Source of the DNA: Roseibium sp. HPY-6
GTDB lineage: Bacteria > Pseudomonadota > Alphaproteobacteria > Rhizobiales > Stappiaceae
DNA: 64,000 nucleotides
Direction of reading: 5' to 3'
Assembly (NCBI RefSeq): GCF_040530035.1
Contig: NZ_JBEWCD010000002.1
Location: 62,001 to 126,000 of the forward strand
Position numbers and translations under genes: made by a program. The notes beneath the pieces were generated by a model, which searched no databases, had not been told where the DNA came from, and saw only the letters and a program-made list of their open reading frames with translations. How positions within the stretch are numbered: the stretch's first letter is position 1; each line of letters starts with the position of its first letter. Below are positions 1 through 8,298 of the stretch, piece by piece.

Positions 1-56
1 CCAACGCAGACCTTCTCTCAACCACTTCACCACCGCTCGAGGGAATCTCTTCATGA
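1..56 (+). CDS. possible 3' end of an upstream gene (partial)
   Basis: The frame starting at base 3 is open and ends in a TGA at 54-56 that overlaps the ATG of the V-type ATPase A gene in an ATGA arrangement. Such overlaps are usual inside operons, so this may be the last 17 codons of another V-type ATPase subunit gene. Too little is visible to identify it. Confidence 0.3.
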   Translation, partial: NADLLSTTSPPLEGISS

Positions 57-1900
57 CAAGCCATGTTCAGCTTCCGGAACCGACTGCCGAGATCATTGCA
101 GTCCAGGACGATCTGGTCACGCTTGCGCCGCTGGAAAACGCGCCTCTCATCAAGAACGAAGTGGTCTATATCATTCCACACGGACCCGAGCGCGAGGGCA
201 AGCCGAGGGAATATCTGAAGGCCGAGGTCCTGCGCGTGCGCGGCAAGTCGGCCGAGGCGCAGGTGTTTGAAAGCACTGCCGGCGTGCGCGTGGGCGACAA
301 GGTTATCCAGAGCGGTGAAATGCTGTCTGTTGCTCTTGGGCCCGGCCTGCTCAGCACCGTATTCGACGGCCTTCAGAACCCGCTCGCCGAAATTGCCGCT
401 GAGCACGGGTTCTTTCTGCCCCGGGGTGTCTTGACCAATGTCCTGGATGAAACCCGCAAATGGGCGTTCGAGCCGAAGGTCAAGGCAGGGGATCCCGTCA
501 AGGCGGGAGACACGCTCGGCACGGTGCCGGAAGGGCGTTTCGAACACAAGGTGATGGCGCCGTTCTCCATGACGGGAAGCTGGTCCGTCGAAAGGGTTCG
601 GGAAGGCACCTTCACCATCAGCGAAGTCGTGATCACGCTGAAGAACGATCGCGGCGAAACCCGCGATCTGACGATGGTTCAGCATTGGCCCGTAAGGCGC
701 GCCCTTCCCGAAGGTCTCGTCAAGGCAGGTCAAAGCGAGCGGCTTTACCCCAGCGAACCCCTGATCACCACGCTGCGCCTGATCGATACGTTCTTTCCCA
801 TTGCCCGGGGGGGCATGGGCTGTATCCCTGGACCGTTCGGTGCCGGAAAGACGGTCCTGCAATCCCTGATCTCGCGCTTTTCCGCAGTGAACATCGTGAT
901 TGTCGTTGCATGTGGCGAGCGGGCCGGTGAGGTGGTCGAAACGATCACGGAGTTCCCGCACCAGCCGGACCCTTCCGGAGATGGCACGCTGATGGACCGG
1001 ACGGTGATCATCTGCAATACCTCCTCAATGCCGGTCGCTGCGCGCGAGGCTTCGATCTACACGGGCATCACGCTTGGCGAATACTACCGTCAGATGGGTT
1101 ATGACGTTCTGCTGATCGCCGACAGTACGTCCCGTTGGGCGCAGGCAATGCGTGAAACCTCAGGCCGTCTTGAGGAAATTCCGGGCGAAGAGGCATTCCC
1201 CGCTTATCTCGATTCGGCCATCAAAGGCGTCTACGAGCGCGCCGGTGTCCTGCGGACGGCTGGTGGCGAGACCGGCAGCCTTACCATGATTGGCACGGTG
1301 TCTCCGGCCGGCGGCAATTTCGAAGAGCCGGTAACGCAGTCCACGCTCGGGACCGTCAAGACGTTCCTCGGGCTTTCTTCCGAGCGGGCCTACAAGCGGT
1401 TTTATCCTGCGGTCGATCCCTTGTTGTCCTGGTCGCGCTACCACAGTCAGCTTGGCGACTGGTATCAGAACAACATCGGCCCCGACTGGGTGCCGCGGGT
1501 CGAGGAGATGATCGAACTTCTCCGAAAGGGTGACGAGATCACCCGCATGATGCAGGTGACGGGCGAAGAAGGGGTCTCGACAGAGGATTTCGTCCTTCAG
1601 CAGAAGGCGCTCTTTCTCGATATGGTTTACCTGCAGCAGGATGCGTTCGATGATGTTGACGTGTCCGCGCCCCTGGCACGCCAGCAGGAAACATTCGATC
1701 TGGTCTACAGGATTGCCAGGACCGACTTTGCTTTTGAGGACAAGGACGCCGTGCGCAAGTTCTTCACGGAACAGACTTCGCTCTTCAAAAACCTCAACTA
1801 CTCGGCTGACGGCAGTAATGAGCGCAAGGATCTGCTCGACAGGATCGTCGCGCTTTTGCATGCCGCGCCTGGCGTTTTGGACGCCACGGCGAAAACCTGA
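53..1900 (+). CDS. atpA: V-type ATP synthase/ATPase catalytic subunit A
   Basis: Catalytic nucleotide-binding subunit of a V/A-type rotary ATPase, which couples ATP hydrolysis or synthesis to ion movement across the membrane. The Walker A loop GPFGAGKT is at residues 260-267. Ahead of it is the long insertion (about residues 110-190) that separates V/A-type A subunits from F-type beta subunits. Further family landmarks are the SRWAQAMRE stretch and GGNFEEPVT. At 615 residues it is slightly longer than the usual 580-600. The ATG has an AGGGA-like ribosome site (bases 41-45). No B, D, E, I or K subunit follows: the next gene is an unrelated binding protein behind its own promoter, so A is probably the last gene of an operon lying to the left. 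Ion specificity cannot be read from this subunit. The family call is firm. Confidence 0.95.
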   Translation: MTSHVQLPEPTAEIIAVQDDLVTLAPLENAPLIKNEVVYIIPHGPEREGKPREYLKAEVLRVRGKSAEAQVFESTAGVRVGDKVIQSGEMLSVALGPGLLSTVFDGLQNPLAEIAAEHGFFLPRGVLTNVLDETRKWAFEPKVKAGDPVKAGDTLGTVPEGRFEHKVMAPFSMTGSWSVERVREGTFTISEVVITLKNDRGETRDLTMVQHWPVRRALPEGLVKAGQSERLYPSEPLITTLRLIDTFFPIARGGMGCIPGPFGAGKTVLQSLISRFSAVNIVIVVACGERAGEVVETITEFPHQPDPSGDGTLMDRTVIICNTSSMPVAAREASIYTGITLGEYYRQMGYDVLLIADSTSRWAQAMRETSGRLEEIPGEEAFPAYLDSAIKGVYERAGVLRTAGGETGSLTMIGTVSPAGGNFEEPVTQSTLGTVKTFLGLSSERAYKRFYPAVDPLLSWSRYHSQLGDWYQNNIGPDWVPRVEEMIELLRKGDEITRMMQVTGEEGVSTEDFVLQQKALFLDMVYLQQDAFDDVDVSAPLARQQETFDLVYRIARTDFAFEDKDAVRKFFTEQTSLFKNLNYSADGSNERKDLLDRIVALLHAAPGVLDATAKT

Positions 1901-2066
1901 CGGAACGGTTATGGCCAGCAGGATGCCGGATATGACAGCGAAGCAATCCTTGTTCCGGTCTGCTGTTTGACCGTTTTTCATGCGTGCTTGAGGACTGGCA
2001 ATCACAGCGCGCATCGTTTCATACGTGTAAAATTGCCCGAAATCGGGGCTTGATGAAAAAATAACC

Positions 2067-2096
2067 TTGACCGGTGAGGCAGCACCTTTCTAGATT
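2067..2096 (+). promoter_or_regulatory. putative sigma70-type promoter of the binding-protein gene
   Basis: TTGACC (2067-2072) and TAGATT (2091-2096) are separated by 18 bases, and the RutR-like operator lies directly downstream where transcription would start. Promoter calls by eye are uncertain; the neighbouring operator raises the likelihood. Confidence 0.45.
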
Positions 2097-2099
2097 TTC

Positions 2100-2115
2100 T
2101 TGACCATTTGGTCAG
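2100..2115 (+). promoter_or_regulatory. RutR-like operator
   Basis: The 16 bases TTGACCATTTGGTCAG match the published E. coli RutR consensus TTGACCAnnTGGTCAA at 13 of its 14 defined positions. RutR is a TetR-family repressor that responds to uracil or thymine and controls pyrimidine catabolism. The position just after a putative -10 box fits repression. The rutR gene itself is not in this window. Confidence 0.8.
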
Positions 2116-2281
2116 TCTCGGATGTTCAGAAGGCAAAATGCCCGTTCATTCACGCGCTGACCGGATTGCAGCACATGATCGGTGTGGGTGGGACCGCCCG
2201 GTGTATTGCTGCGGAAAGGTTTGAAACTCCAGAGAAGGACTCAGCCGATGGGCAGGGTCCATAACCAATAGGGGAATGGCA

Positions 2282-3271
2282 ATGAAGACAATAAAAAGTC
2301 TCGCGCTTGTATCTGCACTTGGCATGGGTTTGGTGTCCGGCGCCGCTCAGGCAGCAGATGAACTGACATTGCAATTGAAGTGGGTCACCCAGGGCCAGTT
2401 TGCCGGCTACTATGTGGCCAAGGACAAAGGATTTTATGAAGAGGAAGACCTCGACGTTACCATCAAGCCCGGTGGTCCGGACATTGCGCCACCCCAGGTG
2501 ATCGCCGGTGGCGGCGCCGATGTGATCATCGACTGGATGCCGTCTGCGTTGGCTTCCCGTGAAAAGGGTGTGCCGCTTGTCAACATCGCGCAGCCGTTCA
2601 AGAAGTCGGGCATGATGCTGACCTGTCGCAAAGACACCGGCATTACCTCTCCAGACGACTTCAAGGGCAAGACGCTCGGCGTATGGTTCTTCGGAAATGA
2701 ATATCCGTTCCTGTCCTGGATGAGCCAGCTCGGAATTCCGACAGAAGGCGGTGATGCGGGCGTGACTGTTCTCAAGCAGGGCTTCAACGTGGATCCGATC
2801 CTGCAGAAACAGGCGGACTGCATCTCCACGATGACCTACAACGAATACTGGCAGGTCATTGACGCCGGCATTCCGGAGGAAGAGCTGGTGGTTTTCAAGT
2901 ATGAAGACCAGGGTGTTGCGACACTTGAAGACGGTCTCTACGTGCTGGAAGAAAGCCTGGAAGATCCGGCGATGGTCGACAAGCTGGCGCGGTTCGTGCG
3001 TGCATCCATGAAGGGTTGGGCTTATGCAGCGGAAAACCCTGAAGAAGCAGCGGAAATCGTTCTGGAAAACGATGCCACCGGCGCTCAGACCGAAAAACAT
3101 CAGGTTCGCATGGTTGGCGAGATCGTCAAGCTGGTAGACGGCTCTGACGGCAAACTCGACATGGCCGCTTACGACCGCACCGTGAAATCCTTACTGGCCG
3201 GTGGTTCCGATCCGGTCATCACCAAGGAGCCTGAAGGCGCGACATCAACGGCCGTGACCGACAAGATGTGA
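2282..3271 (+). CDS. ABC transporter substrate-binding protein, NMT1/THI5-like
   Basis: Periplasmic binding protein of the NMT1/THI5-like group (329 residues), a group that binds pyrimidine-like, sulfonate or riboflavin-type ligands. A signal peptide (MKTIKSLAL followed by a hydrophobic run and AQA) precedes the mature start at about residue 25. Family features are LQLKWVTQGQFAGYYVA near the mature N terminus and the GGGADV segment. I chose the ATG at 2282 because the AGGGGA ribosome site is 6 bases upstream; an in-frame ATG at 2276 touches that site. The RutR-like operator upstream and the preT-preA genes further right suggest the ligand is a pyrimidine or related heterocycle, which is inference. 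No permease or ATPase gene follows; a strong terminator closes the unit, so partner subunits must be elsewhere. Confidence 0.88.
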   Translation: MKTIKSLALVSALGMGLVSGAAQAADELTLQLKWVTQGQFAGYYVAKDKGFYEEEDLDVTIKPGGPDIAPPQVIAGGGADVIIDWMPSALASREKGVPLVNIAQPFKKSGMMLTCRKDTGITSPDDFKGKTLGVWFFGNEYPFLSWMSQLGIPTEGGDAGVTVLKQGFNVDPILQKQADCISTMTYNEYWQVIDAGIPEEELVVFKYEDQGVATLEDGLYVLEESLEDPAMVDKLARFVRASMKGWAYAAENPEEAAEIVLENDATGAQTEKHQVRMVGEIVKLVDGSDGKLDMAAYDRTVKSLLAGGSDPVITKEPEGATSTAVTDKM

Positions 3272-3297
3272 TGGATCCTTGCACGTTTATGTAGTTG

Positions 3298-3326
3298 AAA
3301 AGGCCGCCTCTTGAGGCGGCCTTTTT
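3298..3326 (+). terminator. Rho-independent terminator after the binding-protein gene
   Basis: GGCCGCCTC (3302-3310) and GAGGCGGCC (3313-3321) form a perfect 9-bp stem with a TT loop, with A residues before and TTTTT after it. It lies 26 bases past the stop codon and also argues against any start for the next gene before it. Confidence 0.93.
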
Positions 3327-3390
3327 ACGTTTCATTGAAGAGGTGAAGCAGCTAAAACACAACCGGGCGTCATCCAGCAAGGCAGAGCGC

Positions 3391-4689
3391 ATGAAAAAGA
3401 AAGCCGTTGTTCTCGGAGCCTATGGCTTTATCGGGGCTGCCTGTGTCAGGGCGCTGAAGCAAAAGGGCTTTTCAGTCACAGGTGTCGGGCGCTCTTCAGC
3501 GCTTGCGAGAGCCGAATTCCCCGATATCGAATGGTCGATCCGTGATATCGCCCAAACATCGGCAAGCGACTGGAAACAGCTTCTGACAGACGCCGACGTC
3601 GTCGTGAACGCGTCCGGCGCGCTTCAGGATGGTGCGCGCGACAATCTGAAAGCCATCCACGAAACGGCTGTGAGCCGTGTTTGCGAGGCGCTTTCCGGCA
3701 CAAACACAAAATTCATTCAGATTTCTGCAGCCGGTGTATCGGAAGATGCGCCGACCGACTTTTTTCGTACCAAGGCAAAGGGTGATGCGATCATCATGTC
3801 GTCCGCTGTTGAGTGGATCGTGTTGCGTCCGGTGCTTGTTCTTGGGGCGCAGGCCTATGGCGGTACGGCGCTGTTGCGAGCGGCGGCCGCTTTTCCCGCC
3901 GTTCAGGGCATGATCATGCCGAAGGCGAAGGTTCAGACAATCCATGTCGGCGATCTTGCAGACGCCGTTGCGGAAGCGGCGGAAGGCCGGATGGGGACCC
4001 GTTTTGTTGCGGACCTGACGGAAACAGGATCTCAGACGTTTTCCGAGTTGACCGAAAAGCTGCGCGCCTGGCTGGGATTTCCTGCCTGGCGGTTCCGGGT
4101 CAAAGTGCCTGCGTGGTCACTTAAGCTGCTGGGACGCTCAGCCGATGCGCTCGGGTGGCTGGGCTGGCGTTCACCGCTCAGAACGAATGCCCTGCGATCG
4201 CTTGAAGCCGGGATCTCCGGTGACCCGGACACCTGGCAGAAACTGGGTGGCGCGCCGCTGAAATCGCTGCGCGAGACACTGGACGAGATGCCTGCGACAG
4301 CGCAGGAGCGCATGTTTTCGCGTTTGTATCTAGCACTCCCCCTGGCGATCGGCTGTCTGTCGCTGTTTTGGCTGTTGTCCGGCATGTTCGGACTGGTGTC
4401 TTTCAGCAAGGCGACGGCGGTTCTTACTGACCAGGGGGTCTCGGCATCGCTCGCGGCCGGAGCGGTGGTATCCGGCTCTATTTTCGATCTCGTCCTTGGA
4501 CTTGCCGTCTTGTTCCGACGATGGACACGCTTGGCATGCCTCGGCATGATTGCCCTTTCCGCGGTCTATCTGACTGCAGGATCAGTCCTGACGCCGCACC
4601 TCTGGCTCGATCCGCTTGGTGTTTTTGTGAAAGTCCTTCCGGGAATGGCACTCGCCCTTCTTGTCGCACTTGTCCTGGAGGAACGGTGA
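3391..4689 (+). CDS. SDR/NmrA-like NAD(P)-binding protein fused to a DoxX-like membrane domain
   Basis: Residues 1 to about 220 form an extended SDR-like Rossmann domain, with GAYGFIGAACVRAL near the N terminus as the dinucleotide-binding loop; the region resembles NDUFA9-type atypical SDRs. The C-terminal part (about residues 310-432) has four hydrophobic segments typical of DoxX-like proteins. The open frame extends upstream to 3295, but that start would lie inside the terminator, so the ATG at 3391 (GCAGAG upstream) is preferred, giving 432 residues. It overlaps the next gene in TGATG, which implies translational coupling. The reaction is unknown; a membrane-anchored redox role is likely. 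Confidence 0.85.
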   Translation: MKKKAVVLGAYGFIGAACVRALKQKGFSVTGVGRSSALARAEFPDIEWSIRDIAQTSASDWKQLLTDADVVVNASGALQDGARDNLKAIHETAVSRVCEALSGTNTKFIQISAAGVSEDAPTDFFRTKAKGDAIIMSSAVEWIVLRPVLVLGAQAYGGTALLRAAAAFPAVQGMIMPKAKVQTIHVGDLADAVAEAAEGRMGTRFVADLTETGSQTFSELTEKLRAWLGFPAWRFRVKVPAWSLKLLGRSADALGWLGWRSPLRTNALRSLEAGISGDPDTWQKLGGAPLKSLRETLDEMPATAQERMFSRLYLALPLAIGCLSLFWLLSGMFGLVSFSKATAVLTDQGVSASLAAGAVVSGSIFDLVLGLAVLFRRWTRLACLGMIALSAVYLTAGSVLTPHLWLDPLGVFVKVLPGMALALLVALVLEER

Positions 4690-5168
4690 TGTGGTACGAT
4701 CTGCTCCGCTTTGCCCATGTGACCGGCGCCTGTGTGCTACTGGGGACCGGCGCTGGTATTGCGTTTTTCATGGTCATGTCCAACCGGTCTCAGGACCCGG
4801 TTCTGATTGCCCATGTTGCCGGAATTGTCGTTGTGGCAGATACCATTTTCACGGCTACGGCGGCTATTTTTCAGCCCGTTACGGGGTATCTTCTGACACG
4901 CGAGATCGGCTGGCCGCTCCTGGAAGGCTGGGTTCTGGTGTCCCTGTGTCTTTATGTTTTCGTCGGTGTTTTCTGGCTTCCGGTTGTCTGGATCCAGATC
5001 AGGATGCGCCGGCTGGCGCAAGACGCTGCCGCCGATGGTGCGCCGTTGCCGGACGAATATCACAGGCTCTATCGGATATGGTTCGCGTGCGGGTTTCCGG
5101 CTTTTTTTGCGGTCCTTGCGATCATCTGGCTGATGCTCACAAGGCCTGATCTGACGGTTGGGATTTGA
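4689..5168 (+). CDS. DUF2269 family integral membrane protein
   Basis: A 159-residue protein with four predicted membrane segments, beginning MWYDLLRFAHVTGA, a pattern typical of DUF2269. Its ATG overlaps the stop of the SDR-DoxX gene (TGATG), and the GGAGGAACG just upstream supplies the ribosome site. DUF2269 proteins are often found beside SDR/DoxX genes; their function is not established. The two genes probably act together in the membrane. Confidence 0.85.
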   Translation: MWYDLLRFAHVTGACVLLGTGAGIAFFMVMSNRSQDPVLIAHVAGIVVVADTIFTATAAIFQPVTGYLLTREIGWPLLEGWVLVSLCLYVFVGVFWLPVVWIQIRMRRLAQDAAADGAPLPDEYHRLYRIWFACGFPAFFAVLAIIWLMLTRPDLTVGI

Positions 5169-5226
5169 ACCGGCTGACTTGTGGCGTTTCGGGCAAACCG
5201 TCAAACAAAGCTTTTCACGAAATGCT

Positions 5227-5325
5227 CTAGGCTGGGGGCTTTCGCATCAGGATCCAGATCATCGCTCCGATGAAAGCGAAGGTGCTAAGGTTCAGGAAAG
5301 TGTCTACTGGATCACCGATCAGCAT
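5227..5325 (-). CDS. 32-residue single-span membrane protein downstream of the BCCT transporter
   Basis: Reading leftward, the ATG at 5325 has a GAGGT ribosome site 6 bases upstream, and its first 14 bases overlap the end of the transporter gene. It encodes MLIGDPVDTFLNLSTF, then one hydrophobic span and the basic end LMRKPPA, stopping at TAG (5227-5229). The layout (tiny, one membrane span, coupled to a secondary transporter) is like MetS, the small subunit of the MetPS methionine/alanine importer. It may be an accessory subunit of the BCCT carrier. I know of no named family for it. Evidence is the ribosome site, the overlap and the coherent hydrophobic pattern. Confidence 0.7.
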   Translation of the reverse strand: MLIGDPVDTFLNLSTFAFIGAMIWILMRKPPA

Positions 5326-6823
5326 GATTGACCTCGCTTGTTCCGTCTTGAAGGAGCGCTTTTACCAGGCACGTCATCAGGAGAACGGTGATGAAAACGA
5401 ATGGTAGGGCTCCGAGTGCGATCAGCGTTTTGACGGCGTTCATGGAGCCCGACAGGATCATGGCCGCGCCCAGGACACCGAGCAGACCTCCCCAGATGAC
5501 CCGCACTTTCGCACTCGGGTCGGGATTGCCGCCTGTTGAGAACATGCCGAGCACGAAGGCGGCGCTGACGACGCTGGTGACAATGAAAAGAAACGCGGCA
5601 GCGATCGTTGCAAGCGTCGTCAGTGTGGCAAGTGGCAAGCGGTCCAGAAGCGCGAAGGTCATGCGCTCGACATTGGTCTGTGTCATCGCAAGGAGTTCGC
5701 CCTGGCCATCGAGCGTTTCGTAAAGACCGACGCCGCCAAAGGCACCGAACCAGATGGTCGAGAAAAGGGTCGGACCGATCAAGACTCCCAGAACGAACTC
5801 ACGGATCGTCCTGCCTTTGGAAATGCGCGCGACAAAAACGCCGACAAACGGTCCCCAGGCGATCCACCAGACCATGTAGGTAAGCGTCCAGTCCTGAAAC
5901 CACTTGCTGGTGTCGTCACCGTAGAACGTGAAAGTCTGCAGCCCGCGCGGGAGAACTTCCGCCACATAGTTTCCGATCCCGCCGATGATGGAATTCAAGA
6001 GGAACTCGGAAGGCCCGAGAATGACCGTATAGGCGACAAGCGCGATGGCAAGTGCCATGGCGATATTGGAAAGGCGGGCCATCCCGCTGCCCAGATCAAC
6101 AAGAAGAGGCGGAATATAGGCCGCAATCATGAGCAAGAAAACGGCAGCGATAAGCCAGGACGGCGTAACGTCACCACCGAAAAGAACGGTAACACCATCT
6201 GCGACCTGAAAGACGCCCATCGCGACCGAGCCGCCGACCCCGATTGCGATGGCCGCAATTGCCATGAAATCCGAAAACCAGCCAACCGCGCTTGCCCACC
6301 TTTCACCTGGAAAGAGGTTCTTCACTGGCGCGCTGACAAGCATTGGAGTTCCGCGCCTGAAGCTGAAATAAGCGATTGTGAGCGCTGTCGTGCCATAGAT
6401 GGCCCAGGCGTGAATGCCCCAGTTGAAATTTGAGGCAAGCAGAGCCTGCTCAGCTGCAAGCGGCGTCGGCAGAAAGTCCTTTGCGAAATAAAAATGCGTG
6501 AGCGGCTCGGCGACCGCCCAGAACAGAAGACCGACACCCATGCCGGCGGCGAAGAGCATCGCGATCCACGTGGGTGTTGAATATTCCGGCCTGTCGGTGT
6601 CTGCGCCCAGGCGGATATCACCATATTTCGTGACGGTCAGCCCGAGACAGAAGAGCAGCATGAGCGTCACGGACAACATGACGAACCAGCCGCGGCTGAA
6701 GAAATACTGGTCGACGATTTCCTTTGCGATCGCTTGAAGGCTTGCCGGGTCGATGACGCCCCAGAAACCGATAACGGCGCACAGGCCGATCGAGGTTGCT
6801 AACAGAAGCCTGGAATCTTGCAT
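5312..6823 (-). CDS. BCCT family betaine/carnitine/choline-type transporter
   Basis: Secondary carrier of the betaine-carnitine-choline family, 503 residues with the expected twelve membrane segments. The GMGVGLLFWAVAEP motif (about residues 95-108) matches the glycine-rich part of TM3 that lines the substrate site, and the tryptophan-rich WTLTYMVWWIAWGPFVG lies in the TM8 region. I chose the ATG at 6823 because AGGTGG sits 5 bases upstream; the in-frame GTG at 6832 is part of that site. The N- and C-terminal tails are short, unlike osmosensing BetP, so sodium- or proton-driven uptake of a betaine-like nutrient is more likely than osmoregulation (inference). Its position between pyrimidine genes does not fix the substrate. 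Confidence 0.93.
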   Translation of the reverse strand: MQDSRLLLATSIGLCAVIGFWGVIDPASLQAIAKEIVDQYFFSRGWFVMLSVTLMLLFCLGLTVTKYGDIRLGADTDRPEYSTPTWIAMLFAAGMGVGLLFWAVAEPLTHFYFAKDFLPTPLAAEQALLASNFNWGIHAWAIYGTTALTIAYFSFRRGTPMLVSAPVKNLFPGERWASAVGWFSDFMAIAAIAIGVGGSVAMGVFQVADGVTVLFGGDVTPSWLIAAVFLLMIAAYIPPLLVDLGSGMARLSNIAMALAIALVAYTVILGPSEFLLNSIIGGIGNYVAEVLPRGLQTFTFYGDDTSKWFQDWTLTYMVWWIAWGPFVGVFVARISKGRTIREFVLGVLIGPTLFSTIWFGAFGGVGLYETLDGQGELLAMTQTNVERMTFALLDRLPLATLTTLATIAAAFLFIVTSVVSAAFVLGMFSTGGNPDPSAKVRVIWGGLLGVLGAAMILSGSMNAVKTLIALGALPFVFITVLLMTCLVKALLQDGTSEVNHADR

Positions 6824-6860
6824 TCGGCCCACCTGAATTTAACTTCAGGGCAGGCTAGAG

Positions 6861-6872
6861 GGCCACGTGGCC
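6861..6872. promoter_or_regulatory. perfect 12-bp palindrome upstream of the BCCT gene
   Basis: GGCCACGTGGCC lies 38 bases before the transporter start and beyond the preA terminator. It could be an operator for the transporter gene. No regulator gene is adjacent, so the call is tentative. Confidence 0.35.
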
Positions 6873-6892
6873 AACATCAATGCGGATAAACG

Positions 6893-6925
6893 AAAAAGCG
6901 CAGGCAAGTTCGGGACTTGCCTGCG
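6893..6925 (-). terminator. Rho-independent terminator of the preT-preA operon
   Basis: CGCAGGCAAGT (6899-6909) and ACTTGCCTGCG (6915-6925) form a perfect 11-bp stem with a 5-base loop. On the minus strand it is followed by CTTTTT. It lies 23 bases past the preA stop codon. Confidence 0.92.
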
Positions 6926-6947
6926 ATTCGCTGATTGTTGTCCGGAG

Positions 6948-8261
6948 TTATTCCGCCGCATCCTTGACGGCCATCGGATTGTTCGGATGCGTCGTCCAGT
7001 TGGCGTAGTCCTTTTCAACGACCTTCCTGGTACGCGGGTCGATGCTGCCGGCTGCCATGGGCTCCATCGTGATGCAGTTTTCGACCGGACAGACATTGAC
7101 GCAGAGGTTACAGCCGACGCATTCCTCGTCGATCACCTCGAAGCGGCGTTCGCCGTTCACCATGTTCGTAATGGCCTGGTGGGAAGTGTCTTCGCAGGCA
7201 ATGTGGCAGCGGCCGCACTTGATGCAAAGATCCTGATCGATCTTGGCCTTCGCGATGTAGTTCAGGTTGAGATACTGCCAGTCGGAAACGTTCGGAACGG
7301 CGCTGCCGACAAACTGGTCGACCGAAGTGTAGCCCTTCTGGTCCATCCAGTCGCTCAAGCCGTCGATCATGTCCTCGACCACCTTGAAGCCGTAGGTCAT
7401 CGCAGCCGTACAGACCTGGACCGATCCGGCCCCAAGCGCCATGAACTCAGCTGCGTCGCGCCAGCTGGTGATGCCGCCGATCCCGGAGATCGGCATTCCA
7501 TGCGTTGCAGGATCGCGCGCGATCTCCGCAACCATGTTGAGCGCGATGGGTTTGACCGCCGGTCCGCAATAGCCGCCATGCGCACCCTTGCCGTCAACCG
7601 AAGGCGACGGGGACATTTCGTCGAGATCGACACCCATGATGGAGTTGATGGTGTTGATCAGAGATACTGCATCCGCGCCGCCGTCCTTTGCGGCCTGTGC
7701 CGGTTTGCGAATGTCGGTGATGTTCGGGGTGAGTTTCACGATGCAGGGCATGCGCGAATGCTGTTTCACCCAGCGGGTGACCATCTCGATATATTCGGGT
7801 ACCTGGCCCACGGCCGAGCCCATGCCACGTTCACTCATGCCGTGCGGGCAGCCGAAATTAAGCTCGACACCATCCGCTCCGGTGTCCTCAACGCGTTTCA
7901 GGATGTTGATCCAGTTTGCCTCCTCACACGGAACCATCAGCGAGACAACAAGCGCGCGGTCAGGCCAGTCGCGCTTGACCTGCTTGATCTCCTGAAGGTT
8001 CACCTCAAGCGGACGATCCGTGATCAACTCAATGTTGTTGAGGCCGATAAGCTGACGGTCCTTGCCGTGAATTGCGCCGTAGCGCGGACCGTTGACATTG
8101 ACGACGGCCGGATCTTCGCCAAGGGTTTTCCAAACCACGCCGCCCCAGCCCGCCTTGAAGGCGCGAACGACATTGTATTCCTTGTCGGTTGGCGGCGCCG
8201 ACGCCAGCCAGAACGGATTGGTTGATTTGATGCCGATAAAATTTGTACGCAGGTCAGCCAT
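6948..8261 (-). CDS. preA: NAD-dependent dihydropyrimidine dehydrogenase subunit PreA
   Basis: FMN- and iron-sulfur subunit of the heterodimeric dihydropyrimidine dehydrogenase, which reduces uracil and thymine to their 5,6-dihydro forms in the first step of the reductive pyrimidine pathway. The N-terminal TIM barrel has LNFGCPHGMSERGMG, typical of the dihydroorotate/dihydropyrimidine dehydrogenase group. The C terminus carries two 4Fe-4S ligand sets, CIKCGRCHIAC and CVGCNLCVNVC. The length of 437 residues is slightly over the E. coli 411. It lies 37 bases downstream of preT on the same strand and ends at a strong terminator. The later pathway genes (dihydropyrimidinase, beta-ureidopropionase) are not in the window. 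Confidence 0.97.
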   Translation of the reverse strand: MADLRTNFIGIKSTNPFWLASAPPTDKEYNVVRAFKAGWGGVVWKTLGEDPAVVNVNGPRYGAIHGKDRQLIGLNNIELITDRPLEVNLQEIKQVKRDWPDRALVVSLMVPCEEANWINILKRVEDTGADGVELNFGCPHGMSERGMGSAVGQVPEYIEMVTRWVKQHSRMPCIVKLTPNITDIRKPAQAAKDGGADAVSLINTINSIMGVDLDEMSPSPSVDGKGAHGGYCGPAVKPIALNMVAEIARDPATHGMPISGIGGITSWRDAAEFMALGAGSVQVCTAAMTYGFKVVEDMIDGLSDWMDQKGYTSVDQFVGSAVPNVSDWQYLNLNYIAKAKIDQDLCIKCGRCHIACEDTSHQAITNMVNGERRFEVIDEECVGCNLCVNVCPVENCITMEPMAAGSIDPRTRKVVEKDYANWTTHPNNPMAVKDAAE

Positions 8262-8298
8262 GATGACTCTCCCCTAGATCCGAAACGCCGGACGCCGC

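Larger units (their letters stand above)
1901..2281. other. intergenic promoter region
   Basis: This 380-base spacer separates the V-type ATPase gene from the binding-protein gene. I see no gene in it. Its right half carries a plausible promoter and a RutR-like operator, listed separately. No convincing terminator for the ATPase gene is visible. Confidence 0.6.

Noticed and set aside
1160..2014. 284-codon minus-strand frame over the ATPase gene end
   Set aside because: Antisense to conserved V-type ATPase sequence, no recognisable content.
3295..3390. Upstream start for the SDR-DoxX gene
   Set aside because: The first codons would lie in the Rho-independent terminator of the previous gene.
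6867..8225. 452-codon open frame on the plus strand opposite preA
   Set aside because: It lies wholly antisense to a firmly identified gene, and its protein has no family resemblance; a by-product of GC-rich codon use.
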